Source: Rhizobiaceae bacterium
Lineage (GTDB): Bacteria; Pseudomonadota; Alphaproteobacteria; Rhizobiales; Rhizobiaceae
Assembly (NCBI GenBank): GCA_027483885.1
Contig: JAIXTO010000026.1
Coordinates: 1-44,675 of the forward strand
Direction of reading: 5' to 3'
Length of the DNA stretch: 44,675 nt
The position numbers were made by a program, and so were the translations under genes. Each line of letters begins with the position of its first letter. Position 1 is the first letter of the stretch. Shown here one piece after another: positions 1 through 6,785 of this stretch. The notes under the pieces were generated by a model that saw nothing but the letters and a program-made list of their open reading frames with translations, made no database searches and was not told the DNA's origin.

Positions 1-26
1 ATTCTCGGTGCACAAAACTGACAAAA

Positions 27-74
27 GCTGCGGAAAAGCGCCTCCTTTCTGATAAAGGGGCGCGTTTCCGCAGC
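27..74. repeat. Long imperfect inverted repeat
   Basis: Positions 27-36 (GCTGCGGAAA) pair perfectly with 65-74 (TTTCCGCAGC). After one mismatch, 38-42 pair with 59-63, and after one bulged base 44-48 pair with 54-58, leaving a 5-nt loop. About 20 base pairs form in all. On the minus strand the stem is followed by TTTTGTCAGTTTTG, so it may act as a terminator in that direction. On the plus strand no T-run follows. A second small stem (TGGCCA at 78-83 and 91-96) lies between it and ialB. It may terminate a gene left of the window or fold in the ialB leader. Confidence 0.7.
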
Positions 75-141
75 GGATGGCCATGAAAGCTGGCCAAAAC
101 AAACCATGAGCAGTCTTTTTGAAGTGAGGATGTCTTTGTCC

Positions 142-840
142 ATGACTACGTTTCGATCGAAGTTTCTCTCCAGCGTGTTCAGTGCCGTTCTGGCATTGGG
201 CCTTGCCGCAGGCGCTGGTGTTTCGGGCACCGCCCATGCCGCCGGTGCTGCTGAAAAGACCGACAAGGCCAAGCCTGCCGATGCTGCTGCTGCAAAGCCT
301 GCCGATGCCGTGCCTGCGGATGCGGCGTCTGCAGCGGCAAAGCCTGCCGATGCGCAGCCGGGTGCCGTCCAGAGCGGCCCGAAGGTCACGGTTCAGCAGC
401 ACGGCGACTGGCTGATGGAATGCTACGATCCGGCGATCAACAACGTGAACTGCCAGATCAAGCAGCGCATTGCCCAGAAGGATACCGATCGCAACATCCT
501 GGTGATGAGCATTGCCTTCGATCCGAAGGCAAAGACCAATGTCATCCAGTATGTACTGCCGCTGGATTTCCTGCTGACGCCGGGTGTCTCGGTTGAAGTG
601 GGCGGTTACCAGACGGTTGCCGGCGTCAATCGCTGCGCCGCCCAGGGCTGCTTCGTGGAAGGCACCACCGATGATGCCTTCATCAAGGCGATGCAGGAAG
701 CCAAGGACGGCGGCCGCGTGGTCATCGTCTCGCGCACCGGCCAGAAGGTTGGCATTGCCTTTTCCGCCAATGGCTTTTCCAAGGCCTATGAGGAAATGGT
801 GAAGGAAAACAATCGCCTCGGCGAAGCCAAGAAGAGCTGA
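142..840 (+). CDS. Invasion-associated locus B (IalB) family exported protein
   Basis: A 232-residue exported protein of the IalB family, named for the Bartonella erythrocyte-invasion factor; in free-living rhizobia its role is unknown. Residues 1-33 form a Sec signal peptide ending in an AHA cleavage site. A low-complexity Ala/Lys/Pro linker follows, with repeated PADA units to about residue 80. The IalB domain then fills the rest, with four cysteines (MECYDP, NCQIK, RCAAQGCF) that suggest periplasmic disulfides. The frame is open from ATG 106, but that codon has no ribosome site. ATG 142 has GAAGTGAGGA just upstream and begins the signal peptide cleanly, so I chose it; 130 is also possible. 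The TpsB gene follows 72 bp downstream on the same strand. Confidence 0.85.
   Translation: MTTFRSKFLSSVFSAVLALGLAAGAGVSGTAHAAGAAEKTDKAKPADAAAAKPADAVPADAASAAAKPADAQPGAVQSGPKVTVQQHGDWLMECYDPAINNVNCQIKQRIAQKDTDRNILVMSIAFDPKAKTNVIQYVLPLDFLLTPGVSVEVGGYQTVAGVNRCAAQGCFVEGTTDDAFIKAMQEAKDGGRVVIVSRTGQKVGIAFSANGFSKAYEEMVKENNRLGEAKKS
271..353 (+). repeat. Three in-frame copies of a 14-bp repeat in ialB
   Basis: The unit AAGCCTGCCGATGC occurs at 271-284, 295-308 and 340-353. It encodes KPADA each time within the Ala/Pro-rich linker, with a partial copy (GTGCCTGCGGATGC) between the last two. Spacings are multiples of three, so gain or loss of units would change linker length without breaking the frame. 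Confidence 0.8.
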
Positions 841-912
841 TCGACAGACGGTCTGGCGAAATGACGAAATGGGGGAGGCAGGGTCTGTCTCCCCACAGGT
901 GACCGGGGGCTG

Positions 913-2751
913 ATGGTGTACTCGATAGGGGCAAAGGGCGGGCTGCGGCAGCGTGGGTCCGGCCGGAAGCGGCGGGCTGACGGGGCGGCCGCCAAAAAGC
1001 CGTGCGGCGGCGCGCGCCATGTCGGCTGGCTGTGCGTGCTTGGCCTTGGCGCCAGCGTGCTGCATGGCATGCCAGCGGTTGCGCAAGCGCTTCCGCCGGC
1101 CAGCAATGCCGAACTGTCCAATCCGCGTGCGCTGTCGGATTTCGACCAGCGCACGCAGGAGCAATCGCTGCAGAAAGCCGCCCGGACGGCACCGGAAACG
1201 ACGACAGTGAAGGCCGCCGATGACGTGCCGATCCCTGCCGGTGCGGAACGCATCACCTTCGTGCTGAAAAGCATTGCGTTCAGCGACAGCCAGGTGTTTT
1301 CCAAGGCCGATCTTGACGCCTTCACGGCCCCTTATCTCGGGCGTACCATTTCCGTGGCCGACCTGTTCAGGATCACCGCAAAGGTCAACGCCACCTATCG
1401 CGAGCGTGGCTATATCACCGCGCAGGCACTGCTGGTGCCGCAGCAGATCGCCGGTGGCGTGGCGCGCATCGAGCTTGTCGAAGGCACGATCGGCAACGTC
1501 ATCATCTCCGGCAACCAGCGCGTCAAATCGTCCTTCGTGATCGATCGTGTCGAGGTGCTGCCGGGGTCCATCCCGACCATCCAGCTTCTGGAGCGTCGCC
1601 TGTCGTCGGTCAATTCCAACCGCAACTTCCGTGTGACGGCAGGGTTGAAACCCGGTGAAAAACCGGGAACGACCGACCTGCAGCTGGATGTGTCCGGCGA
1701 GCGGGCCCCGCTGTCCGGCTCGGTTTACATCAACAACCAGGGCACGCGCGAAGGCGGGCGGTTTACGCTCGGCGCCACGGCGAGTTTCTATTCGCTGTTC
1801 GGAGTTGACGAGCTTCTATCGTTCGGCGTCACCAAATCGACCAATGATTTCAACAAGCCGTTGCAGGATTTCGACGTCGGTTCCTATTTCGCCGATGCGA
1901 CCTTGCCGCTGCCATACGGCAACGGAAATGTGCGGCTGTTGTTTTCGCATTCCAATTCGCAGGTGCTGGAAGGCAGCTTTGCCTCGCTCGGCATCGACGG
2001 GCGCGGCGATCTCGCCAGCATTACCGTCACCCAGCCGGTCTACACGACACCGACGCTCAACCTGTCGGTCTATGGCGGCGGGCAATGGGGCCTCACGGAA
2101 AGCAAGGTCGGCATCGTCGATACCGACACGCATGCCTACCGGTTCCTGGCGGGCGTCAAGAGCCAGTCGACATTTCCGACGACGGGGACCTATCTCGAAA
2201 CGGATCTGCGTGTGATCCAGTCCCTCGTCAACGTCAAGGGGCTGAGCGGCCCCGACGAGGAGAACGTCACGCGACTGGTGGGCAGCGCCACGCTGTTCCA
2301 GGACGTCGGCGAGGGGGTGAGCCTGATGATGCGGGCGGCGGGCCAGTATACGCCGGACAAGCGGCTCCCCTCCGGCGAGCTTTGGTATCTCGGCGGCTCA
2401 ACTTCGCTGCCGGCCTATGAACTGTCGTCGCTATCGGGCGATACCGGCTTTTATCTCGCAAACCAGGTACGCTACGGCTCCGAACCGATCAACGAGGCGG
2501 TGGGTCAGGCGCTTGGCACGCCGTTCAATTCCGGTGTGCGGGCCTTTTTCGATGTCGGCGCGGTGTTTGACGATTACCTGCGCGGCGAACCGAGCAGTTT
2601 CTACGCTGATTTCGGCGTGGGTTATGATTTCGATATCGGCGGCCACCTCAACGGCGACCTCTCCGTCGCTTGGCCGGTGGATCCCGACATGAACGACAAT
2701 ATCGACGTGTCCAATCCGCGTTTCCTGTTTACGGTCTCGGCCAATTTCTGA
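913..2751 (+). CDS. TpsB-type outer-membrane transporter (ShlB/FhaC/HecB family)
   Basis: A 612-residue two-partner secretion barrel that would carry a TpsA exoprotein across the outer membrane. A long basic n-region leads into a signal peptide ending near residue 59 (AVAQA). Two POTRA domains lie at about 114-190 and 191-265 (with RGYITAQ and VEGTIGNV). The C-terminal barrel ends in Phe (TVSANF), the usual signal for barrel assembly. GGGGGCTG just before the ATG fixes the start. The L6-loop motif, usually VRGY or VRGF, reads SLPAY at residues 498-502, so the conserved Arg is missing. No TpsA gene is in the window, so this is an orphan or works with a distant partner. ialB lies 72 bp upstream. 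Confidence 0.88.
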   Translation: MVYSIGAKGGLRQRGSGRKRRADGAAAKKPCGGARHVGWLCVLGLGASVLHGMPAVAQALPPASNAELSNPRALSDFDQRTQEQSLQKAARTAPETTTVKAADDVPIPAGAERITFVLKSIAFSDSQVFSKADLDAFTAPYLGRTISVADLFRITAKVNATYRERGYITAQALLVPQQIAGGVARIELVEGTIGNVIISGNQRVKSSFVIDRVEVLPGSIPTIQLLERRLSSVNSNRNFRVTAGLKPGEKPGTTDLQLDVSGERAPLSGSVYINNQGTREGGRFTLGATASFYSLFGVDELLSFGVTKSTNDFNKPLQDFDVGSYFADATLPLPYGNGNVRLLFSHSNSQVLEGSFASLGIDGRGDLASITVTQPVYTTPTLNLSVYGGGQWGLTESKVGIVDTDTHAYRFLAGVKSQSTFPTTGTYLETDLRVIQSLVNVKGLSGPDEENVTRLVGSATLFQDVGEGVSLMMRAAGQYTPDKRLPSGELWYLGGSTSLPAYELSSLSGDTGFYLANQVRYGSEPINEAVGQALGTPFNSGVRAFFDVGAVFDDYLRGEPSSFYADFGVGYDFDIGGHLNGDLSVAWPVDPDMNDNIDVSNPRFLFTVSANF

Positions 2752-2793
2752 CCGTCCGGGACAGGGCAGGGTTCAGGCCCGAACACGGCAAGG

Positions 2794-2824
2794 CCGCCGG
2801 ATGGATCAGCATCCGGCGGTCCTT
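2794..2824. terminator. Bidirectional terminator between tpsB and the FkbM gene
   Basis: A perfect 10-bp stem, CCGCCGGATG (2794-2803) and CATCCGGCGG (2810-2819), with a 6-nt loop, then TCCTTTT on the plus strand. It sits between the convergent stops at 2751 and 2830 and can serve both genes. Confidence 0.8.
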
Positions 2825-2829
2825 TTGTC

Positions 2830-3774
2830 TCAGCCGATCACTTCGATGCTCTGATAGTTCTGGTCTCTGGGGCGATTGAAGAGAAGCTTGACGTGCCGTC
2901 CTTCGATGCGCTGCAGCGGATAGGGGTAATCCTGGCCCAGCGCGGCGGAAAATGCAGCGGCATTTTCTCGTGGTACGCAGATGTGATCGCAGGGATAATC
3001 CGTCATGATGCGGAAAAGGATGTAATCGAGACCGAGCAGATGCTCGATGAGGTCCTTCGAACTGGTCCCGAGCGATTGCAGGTGTTGCTCCTCGATCTCG
3101 ATGAACATCAGGGGCCGGTCGCGGGCAATCGTCTTGGCAGCACCCTTCAGCGCCTTCAGTTCCGATCCCTGGATATCCATCTTGATGAAGCCGACCGGCG
3201 GCAGGTGCAGATCGTCCAGGCACTTGCTGATCGTAAGATCGCCCGTGGAACGCCCGGCACTCACCCTCAGCGCACCATTGTTGATTTTCTCGCCCGTGTA
3301 ACTGAAGGGTTCCATGGCAAGGACGTCCAGATCGCGGTCCGAGATCGCGAAGCGGAACGAGCGGACATTGTGGCATTCGTTCAGAAGCAGGTTGTTCTGC
3401 AGCAGTGAAAACGTGAGTGATTGCGGCTCGAACGAAAACACCCGTCCCTCCGGAACGAGCCTCGACATCAGGACGGAGTGGCTTCCAAGATTGGCGCCGA
3501 GATCGATGACGTTCCAGTCGCGCTGCAGCAGGCGGCGGACCAGATCCTCGAAGTGAGTTTCGTTGATCCCCTTCGCCATGATCGACTGGAACAGATAGTC
3601 GTTGCGAAGGCCGGTAAACGAGCCAAACGCATTGGTGAAAGCGGAAACCTGCGGCAATGGCGCCGTCGCCTTTGCGATCAACTGAAACAGCGATCGAGGC
3701 CGCATGGCCGCCACGCTTTTCAGAAACGGCCTCATTTCATGCAGTTTTGCAAGCATGTGTGCTGCCATGGCCAT
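2830..3774 (-). CDS. FkbM family SAM-dependent methyltransferase
   Basis: A 314-residue protein of the FkbM family, which methylates hydroxyl groups on sugars, polyketides or surface glycans. SAM-binding motif I is DLGANLGSHS at residues 91-100, followed by FEPQ near 115. The family signature KMDIQGSELKALKGA lies near 200, followed by FIEIEE. The first 90 residues are a variable N-terminal region. Two ATGs lie 6 nt apart at the 5' end, with GAAGCGGA just upstream, so the start may be either. The gene stands alone with 161 bp before it; no glycosyltransferase neighbours point to a substrate. A strong hairpin at 2794-2819 ends it. Confidence 0.85.
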   Translation of the reverse strand: MAMAAHMLAKLHEMRPFLKSVAAMRPRSLFQLIAKATAPLPQVSAFTNAFGSFTGLRNDYLFQSIMAKGINETHFEDLVRRLLQRDWNVIDLGANLGSHSVLMSRLVPEGRVFSFEPQSLTFSLLQNNLLLNECHNVRSFRFAISDRDLDVLAMEPFSYTGEKINNGALRVSAGRSTGDLTISKCLDDLHLPPVGFIKMDIQGSELKALKGAAKTIARDRPLMFIEIEEQHLQSLGTSSKDLIEHLLGLDYILFRIMTDYPCDHICVPRENAAAFSAALGQDYPYPLQRIEGRHVKLLFNRPRDQNYQSIEVIG

Positions 3775-3935
3775 TCCGCTTCACAAGGTCGTTTTCATGA
3801 GGTGCGCAACTTCTCAGTGTTGGCGAGCGTATCACACCGAATGGTTCCGTCCATGCCCTTGTGCTGGTTCATGCGCGTGGGATGGATTGCCCACAGAATA
3901 GTCCGGAGTTTTCGGGCCGTGTGGTCTCTTGCTGC

Positions 3936-4571
3936 TCAAACTGCGCCGTTCGTCAGCGCTTCGAGCTTGCGGCGCAATGCGGCGTTTTCCTCTTCCAGCG
4001 TGGCGATGCGCTCATGCAAGGGGTGTGTGGCCGTGGAAATCTCCCGGGCGCTAAAGCGCGGCGCGATGTGTTGGGGACAATTCCAGTCGAAGGCTTCGAG
4101 CCGCAGCCGGAATATCCGCTCGGGCACTGCGCGATAATGGGCGTCGGTCAGTTCAGCCTTGAGTTCGCCATTGGCTTCAAGAGACAGCGTTTCGACATGC
4201 ACGAAGATCTTCAGGCGCGCGCGCCGCCCATAGTCGACGAGGATGAGGCAGGCGCGGTCGTCCGCCTTGAAATTGCCTGTGCTTATATATTGCCGGTTGC
4301 CGCGATAGTCGAGGAAGGCAAGCGTCTGGTCGTCGAGCACCTTCAGGAAACCGGGGGGCCCGCCGCGATGCTGGACATAGGGCCAGCCCTTTTCGGAGAC
4401 AGAGGCCATATAGAAACTGTCACGATCCGCGATGAAGGCCTTTTCATTTGCGGTGAACCGGTCGAAGGCGCGGTCGCCCCTGAAATCGATCCAGAGATCT
4501 TCGGCTCCCATCTCCGCCTGGGCGGCGCGCACGCTGGGCGTGAGAGCAATGCTCATGAAACCATATGTCAT
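3936..4571 (-). CDS. Pyridoxamine 5'-phosphate oxidase-like flavoprotein with C-terminal coiled coil
   Basis: A 211-residue protein of the PNPOx-like split-barrel FMN family. Characteristic segments are the FIADRDSFYMASVSEKGWPYVQHRGG strand region split as FYMASVSEKG and WPYVQHRGG, LAFLDYRGNRQY, ILVDYGRRARLKI and the subfamily mark WNCPQHIAPRF. The last 25 residues form a heptad-like coiled coil (LHERIATLEEENAALRRKLE), suggesting oligomerisation or partner binding. The start at 4571 is set by AAGGAGG 8 nt upstream; the longer open frame to 4706 lacks a ribosome site. The substrate is unknown; this subfamily is not the vitamin B6 enzyme itself. It is the third gene of a run transcribed away from 6482. 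Confidence 0.85.
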   Translation of the reverse strand: MTYGFMSIALTPSVRAAQAEMGAEDLWIDFRGDRAFDRFTANEKAFIADRDSFYMASVSEKGWPYVQHRGGPPGFLKVLDDQTLAFLDYRGNRQYISTGNFKADDRACLILVDYGRRARLKIFVHVETLSLEANGELKAELTDAHYRAVPERIFRLRLEAFDWNCPQHIAPRFSAREISTATHPLHERIATLEEENAALRRKLEALTNGAV

Positions 4572-4729
4572 CGCGTGCTCCTCCTTGGCTGCATCGCCTG
4601 AAACCGGCCATGCAGCGAAACGATCGTTGAAATCCCCCACCCTGCGGACGCCGGCTCCAACAGCGCGATCACCGGGTGTCTGCCATCGGATCACGTTGCC
4701 AGCCATACACGCAAGGGCAGGGGCTCCCC

Positions 4730-5458
4730 TCAGGCTGGAATATCTGCTGCCGTCGCGATGAAATTGGCGGTTTCGAGCGGGTGGGAGAGCATCACCGCGT
4801 GGCTGCTGTCGATCTCGAATACGGTCGCCCCAGCTCTCTGCGCCATGCGCCGCTGGGCGCTGGGGGGCACCATCCGGTCGGCGGTGGCCAAGAGATAGAA
4901 GCTCGGTTTCTCCCTCCAGGCCGCCCGGCTGATCGGGGTCGTGGCGGCTTGCAGACCCCAGGGCACTTGCGCGGCCGCCATGAAGCGGGCCTTTTCCGGG
5001 TCGACATCGGCTGCGAATGCGCGCGGAAAACCTGCCGGCTCGACCAGAAGAAAACCGTCCTGTGGCGGCATGACCGGCGCCTTTGCCTCCAAGGCCTCCG
5101 CAGGCGTGTCATTCAGCGCTGCAACCGATTCCCCGCTATCCGGCACGAAGGCTGCGATATAGGCGAGAGCCTTGATCTTCTGCGAATGTCCAGCCTCGGT
5201 GATGACCGCCCCGCCATAGCTGTGGCCAACCAGAACGACAGGATGCCGTGCAGCCGCGATGGCCCGCTGCGTTGCCTCGACGTCGCCTTCCAGCGTCAGG
5301 GTCTGGTTCTGGACCACCAGCACCTCATGTCCGCGCCGGGTCAGCAACTCAAAGACAGGTTGCCAACCCGAGGCATCGACAAAGGCCCCATGGACCAGCA
5401 CGATGGACGTGCCCGTTTCGCTGGGAATGACTGCGGACGCAATATCATTGCCGACCAT
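4730..5458 (-). CDS. Alpha/beta hydrolase (serine nucleophile)
   Basis: A 242-residue cytoplasmic alpha/beta hydrolase. The oxyanion-hole segment is VHGAFVDASGW at 22-32, the nucleophile elbow GHSYGG has Ser80, and the likely catalytic His is in SSHAVMLSHP near the C-terminus. The family includes esterases and small-ester or amide hydrolases, and no specific substrate can be read from the sequence. An AGGAAAC ribosome site precedes the ATG. It begins 49 bp after the stop of the exported hydrolase (5508-6482) on the same strand, so the two are probably co-transcribed. A GC-rich palindrome (AGGGGCTCCCCT) lies just past the stop but has no T-run. Confidence 0.85.
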   Translation of the reverse strand: MVGNDIASAVIPSETGTSIVLVHGAFVDASGWQPVFELLTRRGHEVLVVQNQTLTLEGDVEATQRAIAAARHPVVLVGHSYGGAVITEAGHSQKIKALAYIAAFVPDSGESVAALNDTPAEALEAKAPVMPPQDGFLLVEPAGFPRAFAADVDPEKARFMAAAQVPWGLQAATTPISRAAWREKPSFYLLATADRMVPPSAQRRMAQRAGATVFEIDSSHAVMLSHPLETANFIATAADIPA

Positions 5459-5507
5459 GTTTCCTGTCCTTCCAAAGGTGCCGTTCTCGCTGAACCTCAG
5501 CCTTTCG

Positions 5508-6482
5508 TCACTTGCAGAGCTTGCGATCGAGGAAATCCCGGATCAGCGGCGCCATGACATCGAGCTTTTCCTCAAGGGCGAAATGGCCGGTGTCGAGGAT
5601 GTGCATTTCCGCGTCGGGCAAGTCGCGCATGTAGGGATGCGCGCCGGCCTCCGGAAAGATCTTGTCGTTCTTGCCCCAGACGATCAGCGTCGGCGGCTTT
5701 TTATCGCGGAAGAAGGCCTGGAATTGCGGATAAAGCGGCACATTGGTGCCATAGTCGCGGAAGAGGTCGAGCTGGATGTCGCGATTGCCGGGACGGTCGA
5801 GCAGGGTCTGGTCGATCGTCCAGTTGTCCGGGCTGATGCGCGAGAGGTCACCGACGCCATCGGTATACTGGAACTTCGTAATGGCAGGGGTCACCAGACC
5901 GTTCAGCGTCTCCCGCTGCGCCTGTGACGGGTCCGCCCAATATACCTTGACCGGCGCCCAGAAGGCGTTGTCGAGGCCTTCCACATAGGCGTTGCCGTTC
6001 TGCACGACCAGCGTCTGCACCCGCTCCGGATGTTTGATCGCCAGCCGGTATCCGACCGGGGCGCCGTAATCCATGACATACATGCTGTAACGATCGACGC
6101 CCAGTGACACCGTCAGCTTGTCCACCAGATCGGCCAGGTGTGCGAACGTGTAGTCGAAGCGGGTATGATCCGGCGCATCGCTGTGCCCGAAACCGGGAAA
6201 ATCCGGCGCGATCACGTGGTAGCGATCGGCAAGCAACGGGATGAGGTTGCGGAACATGTGCGACGATGTCGGAAAGCCATGCAGGAGCAGAAGCACAGGC
6301 GCATCGGCAGGCCCCGCTTCGCGATAGAAGATCTTCACACCGTCGATCATGCGCGTGTTGTAGTGCGTGACGGGGACCATGGCCGCATTCGTTTTTGCGG
6401 TCGCTGTCTCACAGCGGGTCTCGGCTGCTGCAGGTGTCGCGATCAGCAGGGCCGTCGCTGCCATCATCATGATGTGTTTCAT
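5508..6482 (-). CDS. Exported alpha/beta hydrolase with Asp nucleophile (epoxide hydrolase/haloalkane dehalogenase-like)
   Basis: A 324-residue protein with a Sec signal peptide (residues 1-21, ending ATPAAA). The mature fold shows [10 protein letters not shown] near 68 and [10 protein letters not shown] at 93-102. The nucleophile elbow VMDYGA has Asp138 instead of Ser. GKND (Asp273) and DTGH (His300) complete a likely triad. An Asp nucleophile marks the epoxide-hydrolase/dehalogenase branch, which works through an ester intermediate. The start at 6482 has GAGGGGA upstream and begins the signal peptide; the open frame to 6671 is not needed. The gene is divergent from the large regulator at 6786, which may control it. 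The periplasmic location is unusual for this enzyme class. Confidence 0.83.
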   Translation of the reverse strand: MKHIMMMAATALLIATPAAAETRCETATAKTNAAMVPVTHYNTRMIDGVKIFYREAGPADAPVLLLLHGFPTSSHMFRNLIPLLADRYHVIAPDFPGFGHSDAPDHTRFDYTFAHLADLVDKLTVSLGVDRYSMYVMDYGAPVGYRLAIKHPERVQTLVVQNGNAYVEGLDNAFWAPVKVYWADPSQAQRETLNGLVTPAITKFQYTDGVGDLSRISPDNWTIDQTLLDRPGNRDIQLDLFRDYGTNVPLYPQFQAFFRDKKPPTLIVWGKNDKIFPEAGAHPYMRDLPDAEMHILDTGHFALEEKLDVMAPLIRDFLDRKLCK

Positions 6483-6785
6483 GTCTGTCCCCTCGCCAGG
6501 CAATGCGGGCGGTCCCTGATGGACGCCCTTCCTTACCTGAGGTAGCATCGGGTTCTTCGCACCACGAGTTAATTGAGGTAAAAAGAAGAGGGGGAGGGAG
6601 TGGCGCTTGCGTGGAGGAAGACCGTTCTTTTCCGGCCTGATGCAAGACACCGGTCGTTGCTGGCCGGGCATGACGATGAGCGCAGATCCTGCTACCGATA
6701 GTTGGTTACACCGATCAGTTTTTGTCTGTCAGCTGCCGGTGCAGGCGATACACTGGACGAACGCTGGCGCATGCGGGGATATCTG
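6483..6785. promoter_or_regulatory. Divergent promoter region with a 12-bp direct repeat
   Basis: A 303-bp non-coding region between the exported hydrolase and the regulator. TTACCTGAGGTA (6533-6544) and TTAATTGAGGTA (6569-6580) match at 10 of 12 bases and begin 36 bp apart. The first copy also contains the palindrome TACCTGAGGTA. They lie 51-98 bp upstream of the hydrolase start and are candidate sites for the winged-helix regulator. No clear -35/-10 pair stands out. Confidence 0.5.
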
